A program made the position numbers and the translations under genes. From positions 2,108,001 through 2,172,000 of the forward strand of contig OX638131.1 in the NCBI GenBank assembly GCA_951804985.1: DNA of 64,000 nt, written 5' to 3'. Shown piece by piece: positions 1-11,200 of this stretch. Below the pieces are notes generated by a model. That model made no database searches. It saw only the letters and a program-made list of their open reading frames with translations, and was not told the DNA's origin. The number at the start of each line of letters is the position of its first letter. The first letter of the stretch is position 1. The stretch comes from Dryomyza anilis. Lineage: Eukaryota > Arthropoda > Insecta > Diptera > Dryomyzidae.

Positions 1-601
1 TTCATATATAAGACACCGAATCAAAAATAAGCGTTGAACCGTATGGTTTAAATATTTTATTAAGTAATCTTTATCACACATACACATACACACACACACC
101 GTCATATTGTCTATCGGAACATTGCAATTTTCAAAAAAAAAATAACAAAAAAAAAATTGAGTTAAATTTTAAATATAATTCACACAACTTTTAATGGATT
201 TCATTAAAAGCGTACAGCTGAACTATACAATAAACTTTAATTATAAGTATCCTAGATAGAATACTTCAATAATAAACTAATCATCGGAAAAACTGCAACA
301 TTTCGGCGCTGATAAAACCACCAACACCTCACCTCGAGTAATAAAATGCGTCAGCGTTGGATGTCACGACACCGATGAACTCAACAAACAAACAAAAAAT
401 ACTGGATTCAAAATTTGTATCTAATCGCTACTTCTATTTAATCGCATTATTAGAGTTTTTATTAAATAAACATGTTAAATATAGTTTTTAAATATTTCCT
501 TTGCGAAAATGTATACTACAAAAGATTTTAATATGAATTAACAAATAAAAACAAATTTCTTCTTAAATAATAATTTCAATCATTTTTGGGGAAACCAAAC
601 A

Positions 602-905
602 CAGAAAATCCGCTTTTAGCATGAGGTTGGAAGAACGAAAAAGTTAGTTGCAACACCCTACTGCAATCGGTTAGAGCGAATTGTCAAAGTTTTTTTTTTG
701 CGGAACAGTCATAATCGGTAGACGCTTGAAATATTAGCCTTTACTCCCCAGTGTTCTAAAACTTTACCTGTATCATTGTTCTAAAACTATTCTAAAATAT
801 ACTAAAATTGGTTGTCCAAACTCAAAACTCATTTAGTTTTGACAATAACAACCGACTAAGCGGTTGAGGTAACTGAATAAGTTGATTGCGCAAGGGTATG
901 GAATT
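602..905. repeat. Dispersed repeat copy (family B)
   Basis: The copy begins with an ACACAGAAAA terminus and shares ordered blocks with 54243-54505 and 60268-60492: a TTGAAATATTAG-like block, TTCTAAA(A)-rich stretches, and a GACAATAACAACCGACTAAGCGG-like block near its right side. There is no open reading frame. It is most likely a non-autonomous DNA transposon; the exact right end is unclear. The first 600 bases of the window are AT-rich and show no gene. Confidence 0.5.
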
Positions 906-957
906 CTAGGAAATGGAATTGCCGAAAACAAATTAAAATAAACTAAGCAGATATATT

Positions 958-1523
958 TGTGTAGATAAATATCAAACGTGCCTAAATATTAATATTTTTT
1001 TTATTTGCAGGAAAAAATTTGTTGTTTGCATGCAAATATGATTTATTTGCATCCAAACAATATGTTATTTAAGGAATATTATTTTATTATCACGTAAGTA
1101 TATTTTATTTGAAGGGAAACATATGTTGTTTGGGTAATATGTACATGCAAATATGATTTATTTGCATCCAAACAATATTTTATTTAAGGAATCTTATTTT
1201 ATTATCACGAGAGTATATTTTATTTGCAGGAAAACATTAATTGTTTGGATAATATATGCATGCAAATATGATTAATTTCCATCCTAATATAAAATGTGTG
1301 AGTCATTAAAACAATATATATTTACATATTACCCAAACAATACATTGTTTCCAGCAGAAGTTGTTTGGGTCAGTACTATTTTTTTCAGCGTGCATATTAA
1401 ATATAAATTGGAATAACCAAATTTGCAATCAAAAAATCAAATATTTCGCAACAAAAGTAAAAAACTCAATTTGCCTAAATGTGCTTATGTTGGACTTAGG
1501 CACGTTTGATATTTATCTACACA
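958..1523. mobile_element. Terminal-inverted-repeat element with internal 115-117 bp tandem repeats
   Basis: A perfect 28-base inverted repeat bounds the element (958-985 and 1496-1523). Inside are three tandem units of about 115-117 bp, starting near 1027, 1144 and 1259, each carrying the octamer ATGCAAAT. No coding capacity is visible. It is probably a MITE-like element whose inside has amplified. Confidence 0.6.
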
Positions 1524-1669
1524 ATTTAGTATTGCCTTTGTAAAAGTAAAAATCGCAAACTACTTTCGTAAAATGTCAATAATTAAAATAGAAAAAAAAA
1601 ATTACAAAAATTGTCCCTAAATATTAAATGCCTTTGTCGTTTGCCTATGTCGTTTATCTCTACTCTTAG

Positions 1670-2009
1670 TAGGTCAGGAGTTATAGCTTCTTTGATTTTT
1701 ATAACTATTACTTTTAAAAGTTATAGGAGGTACCACGCCCCTTGGTCAAATCTCTTTATAACTTGACAAAAATATAAACTCCCATAATATACATTAATCT
1801 GCCAAATTTCATGACTGTGGCTATCTTAAGTACACAGATATTTTGAATTAAAAGTTTTGCCACGCACATTTTTGTACCTTAGGGGCGAACACCCTGTCCA
1901 AATTTCATGTTCCTAGCGTCAAATTTTCCGTCTTTCCCTTTGGGTTTTTCTGAATTATCATACTCTCGAGATGCTCTGGTAGACAGGACATTTAATTTTT
2001 ATATATAGA
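1670..2009 (-). mobile_element. Helitron-like non-autonomous element, reverse orientation
   Basis: Read on the minus strand the element starts with TCTATATATAAAAATT, the typical 5' end of insect Helitrons. It continues into a fairly GC-rich body that includes a GGGCGTGG-type block. The start mirrors that of the element at 37357. I could not fix the left (3') boundary with a clear CTRR end. Confidence 0.5.
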
Positions 2010-2023
2010 TATATAATATATGT

Positions 2024-2578
2024 ATACAGAAAAAGAATCATCTTCATATTATGAATGTTGTACTTGAAATCATTCATTGTATTGAAGAACGATTCATAAT
2101 ATGGAAAACTACAAAACTGTTAAAAATGTTATGAATTCATTATCAATTTGATGAATGACCGAAAACGTGTTCTTCAATGAAGTGTATGTGAAGAACACGT
2201 TTCATCATATTAATGAACAAATACATAAAATACGACATATATGTACATAATATAGAAGAATGCTGTTCATCAAACCAAATTTCAATCAAAGTATTTATTT
2301 TTCGTTTATTTTTTTTTCATTTTTCTCAGTTCTTAAGTAGTTCTTGTATGTTATTTCTTATATAATGCTTGCTCGTTTTTTTTTTTATTTATAATTACAA
2401 CTTTTTATTAATAAAAAGTTATATTTATAAAACATATATTTTAAAAAATAAAATTATTAAAAAAAAAAGATCAATTCAATGAATGAAATCTTCCATATGA
2501 AGAATCTGGTAGTTGGTGAAAAAATTCATAATTTTTATGAATAAAATCATCATATTGATGAATTTATTTTTCTGTGTA
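2024..2578. mobile_element. MITE, ATGATGAA family (family A)
   Basis: It starts TACAGAAAAA and ends TTTTTCTGTGTA. Both arms carry runs of TTCATCATATTGAAGAA-like words, and the right arm has the conserved ATCTGGTAGTTGGTG block of this family. It is non-coding. Related copies are at 13764, 15759 and 16269, with fragments elsewhere. Confidence 0.7.
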
Positions 2579-3599
2579 GATAGATCGGTTTATAATGGTT
2601 TAGGTAATTGATTTTGACATCTTGTGTGAGTAAAATAATTCCTTTTTTTGTTTAAGACATTCAAAATATGGATAAAATGCAAGAAACGAGTTAGAAACCC
2701 TATCTTGGAACCGGCATATCGAAACAGCTTCGCTATAAAAACTTGAAACCGTAATCGAATTGAGGCACAAAACCGACACAGTTTTGCATTTATGTTTAAA
2801 TCTTTGGTTTCACGTTGCGTTTTCGATTTTGTAGAAATGCTGTATTTTGTCCATATTTCCAATATCTGGCGCTAGAACCGAATTATTTTATTTACACAGG
2901 AAATTACATATTGTCCCTACTTTAAAATTTCCCATGTGATCTAACCTTCCCAACTGGTTTTGATTTATAATATTAAAAAAAAAATCGTTAGTTTTATTTA
3001 TAATAATTTAAAAATTATTTTGAAAACGGTATAAAATCGAAACTCGTTGTATCAGATTTGTATACCAGTTTATTTTTAATTTTTGTATCAAAGTTTCGGG
3101 TTTAAAAATGAACATATATTAAAAGAATATCGGTTTGGTTTCAGTTCCTGCTAAAAGCTAAAAAATTTCTAAACTAAAACTTTGCTATAAATTCCCTGCA
3201 AACCATTTGACGATTCGATACAATAATGAATAATTTTCGATATAAATGTTGTTTATCGTAAATTATATTCGATATCAACTCATATTCTATAATGACAAAA
3301 ACAAAGACGGGTTCTAAATTGATTATTTTTTATTGAAAACCCCTATTGTTTTCGTTATATGTTATATGTATATCTAAAATGATAGTTTGGACCTCTAAAC
3401 GATATCGTTTCGACATTGATAATAACACATTTGCAGGTTGTATTTTTTCTATAAATCAAAGTATACATTTAAAATTTCATTCAAACTTTAAAATTTCATT
3501 CAAACTTTAAAATTTCACTATATTGACACAATTTGTTTTAATAACCGAATTTCTTTGCGAAAACTACATCCTTGATATAAAATCCATGTTCACAGTTGC
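2579..3599. other. Gene-free AT-rich stretch
   Basis: No credible gene is visible. The stretch holds a block near 2920-2960 (CCCATGTGATCTAACCTTCC) that is the reverse complement of a block near 53605. A CGATATCA-rich segment at about 3210-3430 recurs near 27520-27740 and 60725-60870. All look like old transposon debris. The 90-codon minus-strand frame at 2590-2862 shows no recognisable domain. Confidence 0.5.
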
Positions 3600-5286
3600 C
3601 GTCTTTTACTGTCTTCCTCATGGAAATTGCTCTCGTTCGCTGTAACGAGTACTCGTCGTTTGCCGCCTGAGTTTTTCACTTCCACAAGACCAGCTGGCCG
3701 CGTGTCTGTCTGTCCTCCCGTTCGTTTGAATGTCTTCCATGCTGCCTGAACGTTAAGTGTGAAATTGCGCAGAGCTCATAGAGCGAGATGGCTGGAAGTC
3801 TAGGCAGAGCGCATCGCATCGCCACGCGCCACTCTACTCTGGCGTCCGTCCGTCCGTCGGTTGGTTCGGTTCGTTTTGGTCTCAAAAGAGAATGTGAAAG
3901 TTTCCAATGCTACAATTTGAATCTCGCATATAAAAATTAGACTGGATCTGCTACGATGGTGAGTGGCGAGTGGTGCGGTGCGTCGCGGCACGGCTCGGTT
4001 GTGTCTTTTGCCCATGGCGTGCACATAGTCAGTTGGCTCTCGGCATTCGGGTCTCTGCATTGTATGGTCGTTGTCTACACGAAAGTAATCTCTGGTGCGT
4101 CGTCATCGAAGTCGTCGTAGTTCAATATTTGACTGAATATTTTTTGTGCAGTTGAAAAGCGCGCGTTCCAGAGCAGTAAGTATTTCGGGCAATTTTGGCC
4201 AAACCGACAAACAATATTTGGAACAGCTACAGCTAATGTATACGATGCAGTGCAATGCCGTGACAGTGAAGCTTGAAAGGAGCTGCTCACAGCAGCTCCG
4301 AATACCTAGTGTCAAAACTTATTGAACGGTGACACTACTGCTCCAGTTGGCCTCGAAGTCGGTCTTCGTGTGGGTGATGGGATGGGTGCCTCGAGCATAT
4401 GCGGCCTACTGCGCTTATTAATCAATATGAATTTCAAGCCGCGGCAGCGAAGGAGGACAGAGCGAGGAGGACAAAGCGTAAAAACTGCTTACACCGCACT
4501 TTCTATGAATTGTAGGTACATACAGACGAACAGGCAACGTACGCTATATAAACCGTACAAACAGATGAACGGACGGACGGACGTACGGTGGGACTGGCGG
4601 TCGGTTGGGAGGAAGAATAGAGGCAGGTTCGGTCTTAGCCTGCAAGCGTCAAGCAGTTGGGTATCGTGTAGATGCGCAAATCGTGCTGCTGCTGCCGCTG
4701 CATCGACTCAAGGAAAATATGATGGCTACGCGTAGCAATTGTGTCCATGATAGAACTTATCACAGGAGGCTAATCGCGGTGCTCGTTGACGTTGTACCAA
4801 GTGTCACTTGTCTTCAAGAGCTCACAGCATTACGACGGGATTAAGACAGAAGACAGAAAGAAGCCAGCAGGCAACGAAGACAGCGTCGATTTGCAGATAT
4901 TAATTAAAATTTGAGCGACACAGCAGGCATGAGTTGAAAACAGCTTTTCGAATTAAAAGTATTAAAACTATTTGTAATCGTCAACATTTTTAATTATCTA
5001 CACTGACTGCTACATACAACCTCCAGCAACAATTTGTAAACTCGAAGATTTGGCTGATGTTCATCTGACATCAGCAGAAAATGAGAAGGCATAGATTACA
5101 ATAAAAAAAACAAAATAAGCTCCACAAAGAAACCTGACGGCATACAACAGACAACACAAATAGATAAATAGTACCACCAATTTTGGTAGATAATTAAAAT
5201 ATTGCAGGCAGCAACCATCTAAAGACCAAAGAACTCATATAGTATACGGAAAGAATGAAAAGAGCATCGTCCGTCGTTGCTGTAAC
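3600..5286 (+). promoter_or_regulatory. Probable promoter and 5' non-coding exon region of the MFS transporter gene
   Basis: A clear rise in GC content and in short simple words (CGTCCGTC, CGGACGGACGG, GCTGCTGCTGCCGCTG) sets this block apart from the AT-rich surroundings, as is usual for fly promoters and 5' leaders. Good donor sequences occur at 4176 (GCA|GTAAGT) and 5287 (AAC|GTGAGT). Either could splice to the acceptor TTTTTTTCAG at 8134, which opens the first recognisable coding exon of the transporter. Several short open frames run across the block on both strands, but none has a convincing protein sense. The transcription start cannot be placed from sequence alone. Confidence 0.4.
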
Positions 5287-5473
5287 GTGAGTGTACCAAA
5301 TTCGTCCACTGAACTTAATTCCGTCCTTTAGAATTTTTAAAAATTACGAATGATTTGTGGGATTATTCAGGAACATTTTCGGAATATTTCGTCAAAACAC
5401 ATATAAATGGAAGTTTGTCGGAAGCGTATGGTACACTAGACAAAATTTTGGCAGGGTCGCGGCAGCTTTGGAA

Positions 5474-5785
5474 CGTATTTTCGACATATTTCAAACAAAC
5501 AAAGGCGAAGTTTGTATCAACAGCTGTCTATTTTCTGCTCGTTTCTCAAATATGTCGTGAATCTGCCATTAAAATTCCACACAAATGTACAACCTTCCAT
5601 ATACTTCTCAAAATATTCCATTTATCTGTGTGTGTTCTCGGATTTATGCCCGAATTATTCTTGAAAAAGCAGTTTTGAGACGTATTTTCGACATATTTCA
5701 AACAGACAAAGGCGGAGTTTGTATCAAAAGCTGCCTATTTTCTGCCCGTTGCCCAAATATGCCGTGAATCTGCCATTAAAATTCT
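5474..5785. repeat. Tandem duplication, about 207 bp unit
   Basis: A block beginning CGTATTTTCGACATATTTCA occurs at 5474 and again at 5681, with about 100 bases nearly identical each time. More diverged relatives follow near 5935-6020. The duplication creates two matching short open frames here, which are not counted as genes. From about 5290 to 7150 I see no gene. Confidence 0.6.
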
Positions 5786-7157
5786 ACAAAAAATTACAAC
5801 CTTTTATACACTTCCCATAATATTCCATTTATCTGTGTGTTTGCGGGAAATATACCCTAAATATTCCTGAAAAATGCAAAATAACTTGTCAATGCAATGC
5901 AAATAATCAAATTTTATGGAATTTTAAAGGCAGATTTTCGGCTTATTTTGGCAACGATCAAAAAACAAACAGCTTTTGATACAAAATATGCCTTTTTCTG
6001 CTAAAAATCTTTCTAAAATATGTTTTAAACTGCTCTGAGCCTGTCAAAAATAATGTCTTGGGAACCAGATATATTTTTTTTGCATTATTTTGGAATATTT
6101 GAGCCAAATTTTCGACAAACACACCGGGTAACTGAATGATTTTAGAAAGGTAGGTAGTTTATAAAATGTTGTGGAAATTAAAGCCAGATTCCCGGCGTAT
6201 TTTGAGTATGGTAAATAAATAGCTTTTGATACGAACTCCAACTTTGTCTACTTGAAATCATTTCGATTCCATGTATGATTGATGACGGAATTATAAACTG
6301 AAATTGTCGATTGTTTAATTCCTGATAAAAAATGAAGACAATTAGTGATAAAACTGATTAAATTTCTATAAATAATTTAGCAATGATTCTTTAGCAACAA
6401 TAATTATAAAATTGCACTTTCCTTAAGAGTGTCGGAATTAGGTACATTTGCATTATAACTTCCTGTTCGAGCGGCTCCAAAGAGATATGTGTCGAAGGGG
6501 GTGGTAGTATGTGTTACTTCTTCAAGTGTTAGCACTTCGCCAGCACCACCCATACATAGGAGTGCCTCCTCTGTGCTCGTGTGACAATGCAGACGCGATA
6601 ACGCATTGTTCCGGATTCGAGAGAACAAAGGAGCTGCAGCGCAACAAAAACCCAATGGTGTCCAATTATGATTTAATTGTGATTTTGAACGTGCCAACGA
6701 TGCGATGAGCAGTCGATGGGCTTTTCTGTCTGTATGTCTGCCTGCCAGTTGCACCAAAACAGGCAACCAAAGCAAACAATATAAATATTTAATAGGACGC
6801 ATTTAATAAGTACGAAAATAGTAGAAAAGCGCTGCTGACCTGCTGGTCCCATTTTCAAATGACCGCAGCAATTTGTTCGTTCCATCGTTGCGCTCTTCAG
6901 AAATAAAATGCAGCAGTTGAATGGGAACGAAAATCGCATCGCATCCGTGCAAAGTAAACAGCATATGCTGCATTTTACGCAGTACTAAAAATAAACCAAA
7001 GCGATGACATATAACTTATAATTAAAATTATATCAACACCATATGAATATCCATGCTGGTCAAAACACTATGCACTCTAAGTTTAAATAGATGATCGATG
7101 TATTCTGAATGAGTAATGATTGTAGTACTTTTATATCGTGCCTAATTTGTATATATC

Positions 7158-8048
7158 AATGTATTTGTTCATTTCATTGATGAAACACAGTCTTCGCATA
7201 CACTTCGTTAAATTGATAACACGTATTGATGATGAATTCATAACACGAATGTTTTGAAGTCATGAAGAACGTTTTCTCTTTCTTCGGGTCCTTGAATCAC
7301 TAGCGGGATATTGATGAGGAATTCATAACACGAATGTTTTAGAGTCATGAAGAACGCCTTCTACTTCAGGTCCTTGAATCCCTAGCGGGATATTGATGAT
7401 GAATTCATAACACGAATGTTTTGAAGTCATGAAGAACGCCTTCTTCTTCAGGTCCTTGAATCCCTAGCGGGATATTGATGATTAATTCATAACACGAATG
7501 TTTTGAAGTCATTAAGAACGTCTTCTTTTTCTTCAGGTCCTTGAATCACTAGCGGGATATTGATGAGAAATTCATAACACGAATGTTTTGAAGTCATGAA
7601 GTACGTCTTCTTTTTCTTCAGGTCCTTGAATCACTAGCAAGATATTGATGATGAATTCATAACAAGAATGTTTTGAAGTCATGAAGAACGTCTTCTTTTC
7701 CTCCCGTCCTTGAATCACTAGCGGGATATTGATGAGGAATTCATAACACGAATGTTTTGAAGTCATGAAGTACGTCTTCTTTTTCTTCAGGTTCTTGAAT
7801 CACTAGCGGGATATTGATGATGAATTCATAACACGAATGTTTTGAAGTCATGAAGAAAGTCTTCTTTTTCTTCAGGTCCTTGAATCACAAGCGGGATATT
7901 GATGATGAATTCATAACACGAATGTTTTGAAGTCATGAAGAACGTCTTCTTTATCTTCAGGTCCTTGAATACCTAGCGGGACAAAGGGCATCAAAAAGAG
8001 AAGAAGAACGTAACTCTTCAATATGATGAACAATTTTCTGTAGTGTAC
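7158..8048. repeat. Family A MITE expanded by an internal minisatellite (82-87 bp unit, about 8.5 copies)
   Basis: The unit GGGATATTGATGATGAATTC...TTGAATCACTAGC recurs at about 7305, 7387, 7469, 7552, 7639, 7723, 7808, 7893 and 7977. The left flank (TGTATTTGTTCATT...GATGAAAC...TTC.CATACA) matches the inside of the family A MITE at 14418, and the right flank ends TTTTCTGTAGTGTA, a family A-like terminus. The array therefore grew inside a MITE copy. The minus-strand open frame at 7572-7766 is only the repeat translated. Confidence 0.75.
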
Positions 8049-8152
8049 AATGATTACTTTTGATTGCTATAAGTAATCTATAATTTTTTGGCAAAATGTT
8101 CAAGTATTAAAATCAATTAAATTTTTTTTTTTTCAGTTACACTTGAATAAAA

Positions 8153-8184
8153 ATGAGATGCTCATAAACGTGGTCAACGTGTGA
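8153..8184 (+). other. Two short upstream ORFs in the transporter leader
   Basis: Just after the acceptor at 8134, ATG at 8153 opens a 4-codon ORF ending at 8167. An overlapping ATG at 8158 opens an 8-codon ORF ending TGA at 8184. Both lie out of frame with the transporter and upstream of its first in-frame ATG (8247). Such short ORFs commonly damp translation; that role here is inference. Confidence 0.5.
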
Positions 8185-8246
8185 GATCGCCGTCGACGTC
8201 GGCTTTTAATAGGAACAAAAAAACTCCGACGCATACCGTATGTACG

Positions 8247-11200
8247 ATGATAATTGACTGCTCGTTTGAATGCAATTGCAGCGACAGAGCATCGTGTTCC
8301 ACGGATCGCCGACTGAGTGATATCATGGCAAATGGTGATCGTTATCGCCGCCTCTCAAACTCATCCTCAGCACTGTACAACAGCTGTCCACAGCTAACAC
8401 AATTGCCGCAATTTCAAAATCAGTATTTGTCGCAGGATCGGGCTCAAACACTTCGCGCTTTGCGACATCAGTCACCCTTAAGTGCGACGCTATCCAGACC
8501 GAAGCGAAGTCCGATCTTATGTCAAAAATGCTCTGTGTGACGAAAAAATAACTTGGTCTGTGAACATCCCATTAGCTCCACGCTTGGACAATATAATAAA
8601 AATCAACTAGAAACAACGAAGACGACGACGACAAAGCTCCTACCAACTGTTCCAAGTACTTATCTTTGTAGCCACTGTAGGTTCAACGACAGACCTATTG
8701 TTTGGTGGGTATCGTGTCCGCGTCTATCGAACCTCAGCCTAACAAATAACTCCGAATACATTACGCCATCAAGGCAACCACGTGAACACGCACAGTGCAC
8801 AGCTTTAAGTGATCCAGCTTATCACGATTGCCACGGAATCGCACCGGAAAATATGACAACAAAGAAGTCCGTGGACGCCAAACAGCTGTTCGGTCCAAAG
8901 ACACCGGCACGCAAAGTAACCAGGTGCTATGCTGAATACGACGTCTGTCATCCATCGTCGAGAGACATACACTGCGCGTTGAAATCCCAAACATACTCTC
9001 AGTCCAACGATGTCACTGGACATGGCAGTTACACCATGATACCCACGCCGCCAGCAACAACCAGCACCATGGCCTACAGCAATCCTCGTTTCTATACTGG
9101 CCACTGTTACAGGGAATCGGCACAGCATTATCCTGCCAATAACAGTGGCTATTGCTACTACAATGTTGGACCTTCTGTGACGAACCGCTGTACATGCGAC
9201 AATAACTATCGCCAATATGCTGCACATCCACCGCCTCCGCCACCGGCAACGTTCACGATGACCAATGATAGTCGCAAACAATACGAAAATGGCTGCTATT
9301 CAGGTAGGCAACATATAATAATACTACTCAACACGATTTTGCTATCCCATACAGTATTTCTTTATAATTCGAGGGTGCTGATTTGGGCTGCATACTCTAT
9401 GGCAATATTAGTTGCGAAGGACAGAATTCCATCTTTTCTGCAGTTCTGCAGTTCCGCAGTTCTGCCCTTTATTGATTTAGAACCCAGTCCATTCTTTGCA
9501 GATGACAGCATATGTCGTTCAATAAGCGCACAAACTCTTTGAAGATTAAGAGTAAAAGACGCACTACGACACACTCAATAATGACCTTAAAACAGCCCAC
9601 GAGTGTGGTCTTCCGAATAGACCAAATGTTGTCTGTTATCGCACAAACGAAAGGATTTTGCTGTAGATATTTAGCTGCTCTAGGATATCTGGGCATATCA
9701 TTTCAATTTGACCTCCCTTGTAGTGGGTCGAATGATACGTCCAAATGCCTTCTGAAAGACATACTTCTGTCCTGCTGACTTACGGAATATAATCCGCATA
9801 TTTGGGCAGCAGCTTCCAAATCTTCTGTGGAGTACCTGGCCCGAATACAACAATGGGCGATGTATTTAATAGGTGATGTAATAAGACTACTTATTACACC
9901 TGGTCTTGTATTCACTCGTTCTACTCGGGCATCGAACCAAGATCACCCCTTCGTAGTTCACTCGGCTCTAAACAGACCACGCATTACAGAGAGAATTTAA
10001 TTTTTAGCCGCACGATACGTTTGTGGAACAATCTCCCTGCGTTTGGTTGGCAAAGTAAAAAGAAATGGACACCGTTACTACCTCTTCTTTCTTCCTTCCC
10101 TTAATCAATTACGCTTTCCTATTATGAACACTGTACATTGCCCGAATAGGGCATTCCCTATTTAAACCTATTTCGAATATAGAACTGGTGTGTAGGATGA
10201 ATAGTGTAATTCCCAATGTATTGTAGAACAGTTTAATTCATTTTCAACATGTTTAATCTCTTATTTAGGTTATGAGCTCGGCAATAGACTGACCGATGAG
10301 GAAGATTCAGCTTTTCCCGGACTGCTAGACCGAGAATTTTATATGCTACATCATAATGTGCCAGCTCTTAGACGTTCCGGCGTGGATACCACTACTATAA
10401 GACAGGTTGTGTGCTTTCCACTTTACCATCTTTAAGAAACTCAGATTTAACTCTTTTTTTAAAATTGTAGCACTTTTATCCAGATGGCGGTTGGGGTTGG
10501 ATTATTTGCAGTGCTTCGTTTCTGGTGCACATTCTTAGCTCTGGCCTACAACTTTCATATGGACTACTGCTATTCTATGCAATTCAGCATTTAAAACTAT
10601 CCAGTGAAATAGGTTTCTATTTTCAGTCTCAGTATTTAAAAATAAGTTTTAAAACAATCTGAATTCTTTAGAATGGCTGGGGGCATTAAGTTGGGCAATC
10701 TCATTGATGGTCACACCATTTGTTGTCACATTTTGCCGTAAAAAATCAACGCGTCTGCTTGCAGTTGTCGGTGGTCTGGTGCTATCATTGGGTATACTCT
10801 TTACTTCGTTTGCAACCGAATTTGGACAGATTTTGTTTAGTTACGGTATGTTTACAACCCCAGCACCAAATCAGATTCAAATATTAAAATCTAAAACTTG
10901 CAGGAATTATATTTGGTGTCGGCGTCGCTATGGTGCGTGAATCTTCATCAATAATTCTGGGTAACTATTTTAAGAAGCGTAGGCAATTTGTTGAAATGGT
11001 TGCAATGTCGGGCGAAGGCGTGGGTATAGCATTGTTTTCGGTGATTTTGAAGGAGGGTGTTGGGTAAGACATGGATTTAATTAGAAGACAGTTTTGTTTG
11101 AATGTCACTATTTATTTAATAGAAAAGTTGGTTGGCGTCTGGGACTACAAATTGTGGCTGCTCTGGTCTCGATCAACTTTTTCATGGGACTGTTATATAG

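Noticed and set aside
4322..4844. 137- and 79-codon frames in the GC-raised block
   Set aside because: They overlap in different frames within a probable 5' leader, and the composition follows simple repeats (GGACGGACGG, GCTGCTGCTG). No domain is recognisable.
5355..5767. Frames of 107, 67 and 60 codons
   Set aside because: Two share the same sequence because of the 207-bp tandem duplication; there is no start context or splice support.
7158..8048. Possible CRISPR-like array of regular repeats
   Set aside because: Units are contiguous tandem copies with no unique spacers, in a eukaryotic genome and inside a MITE.
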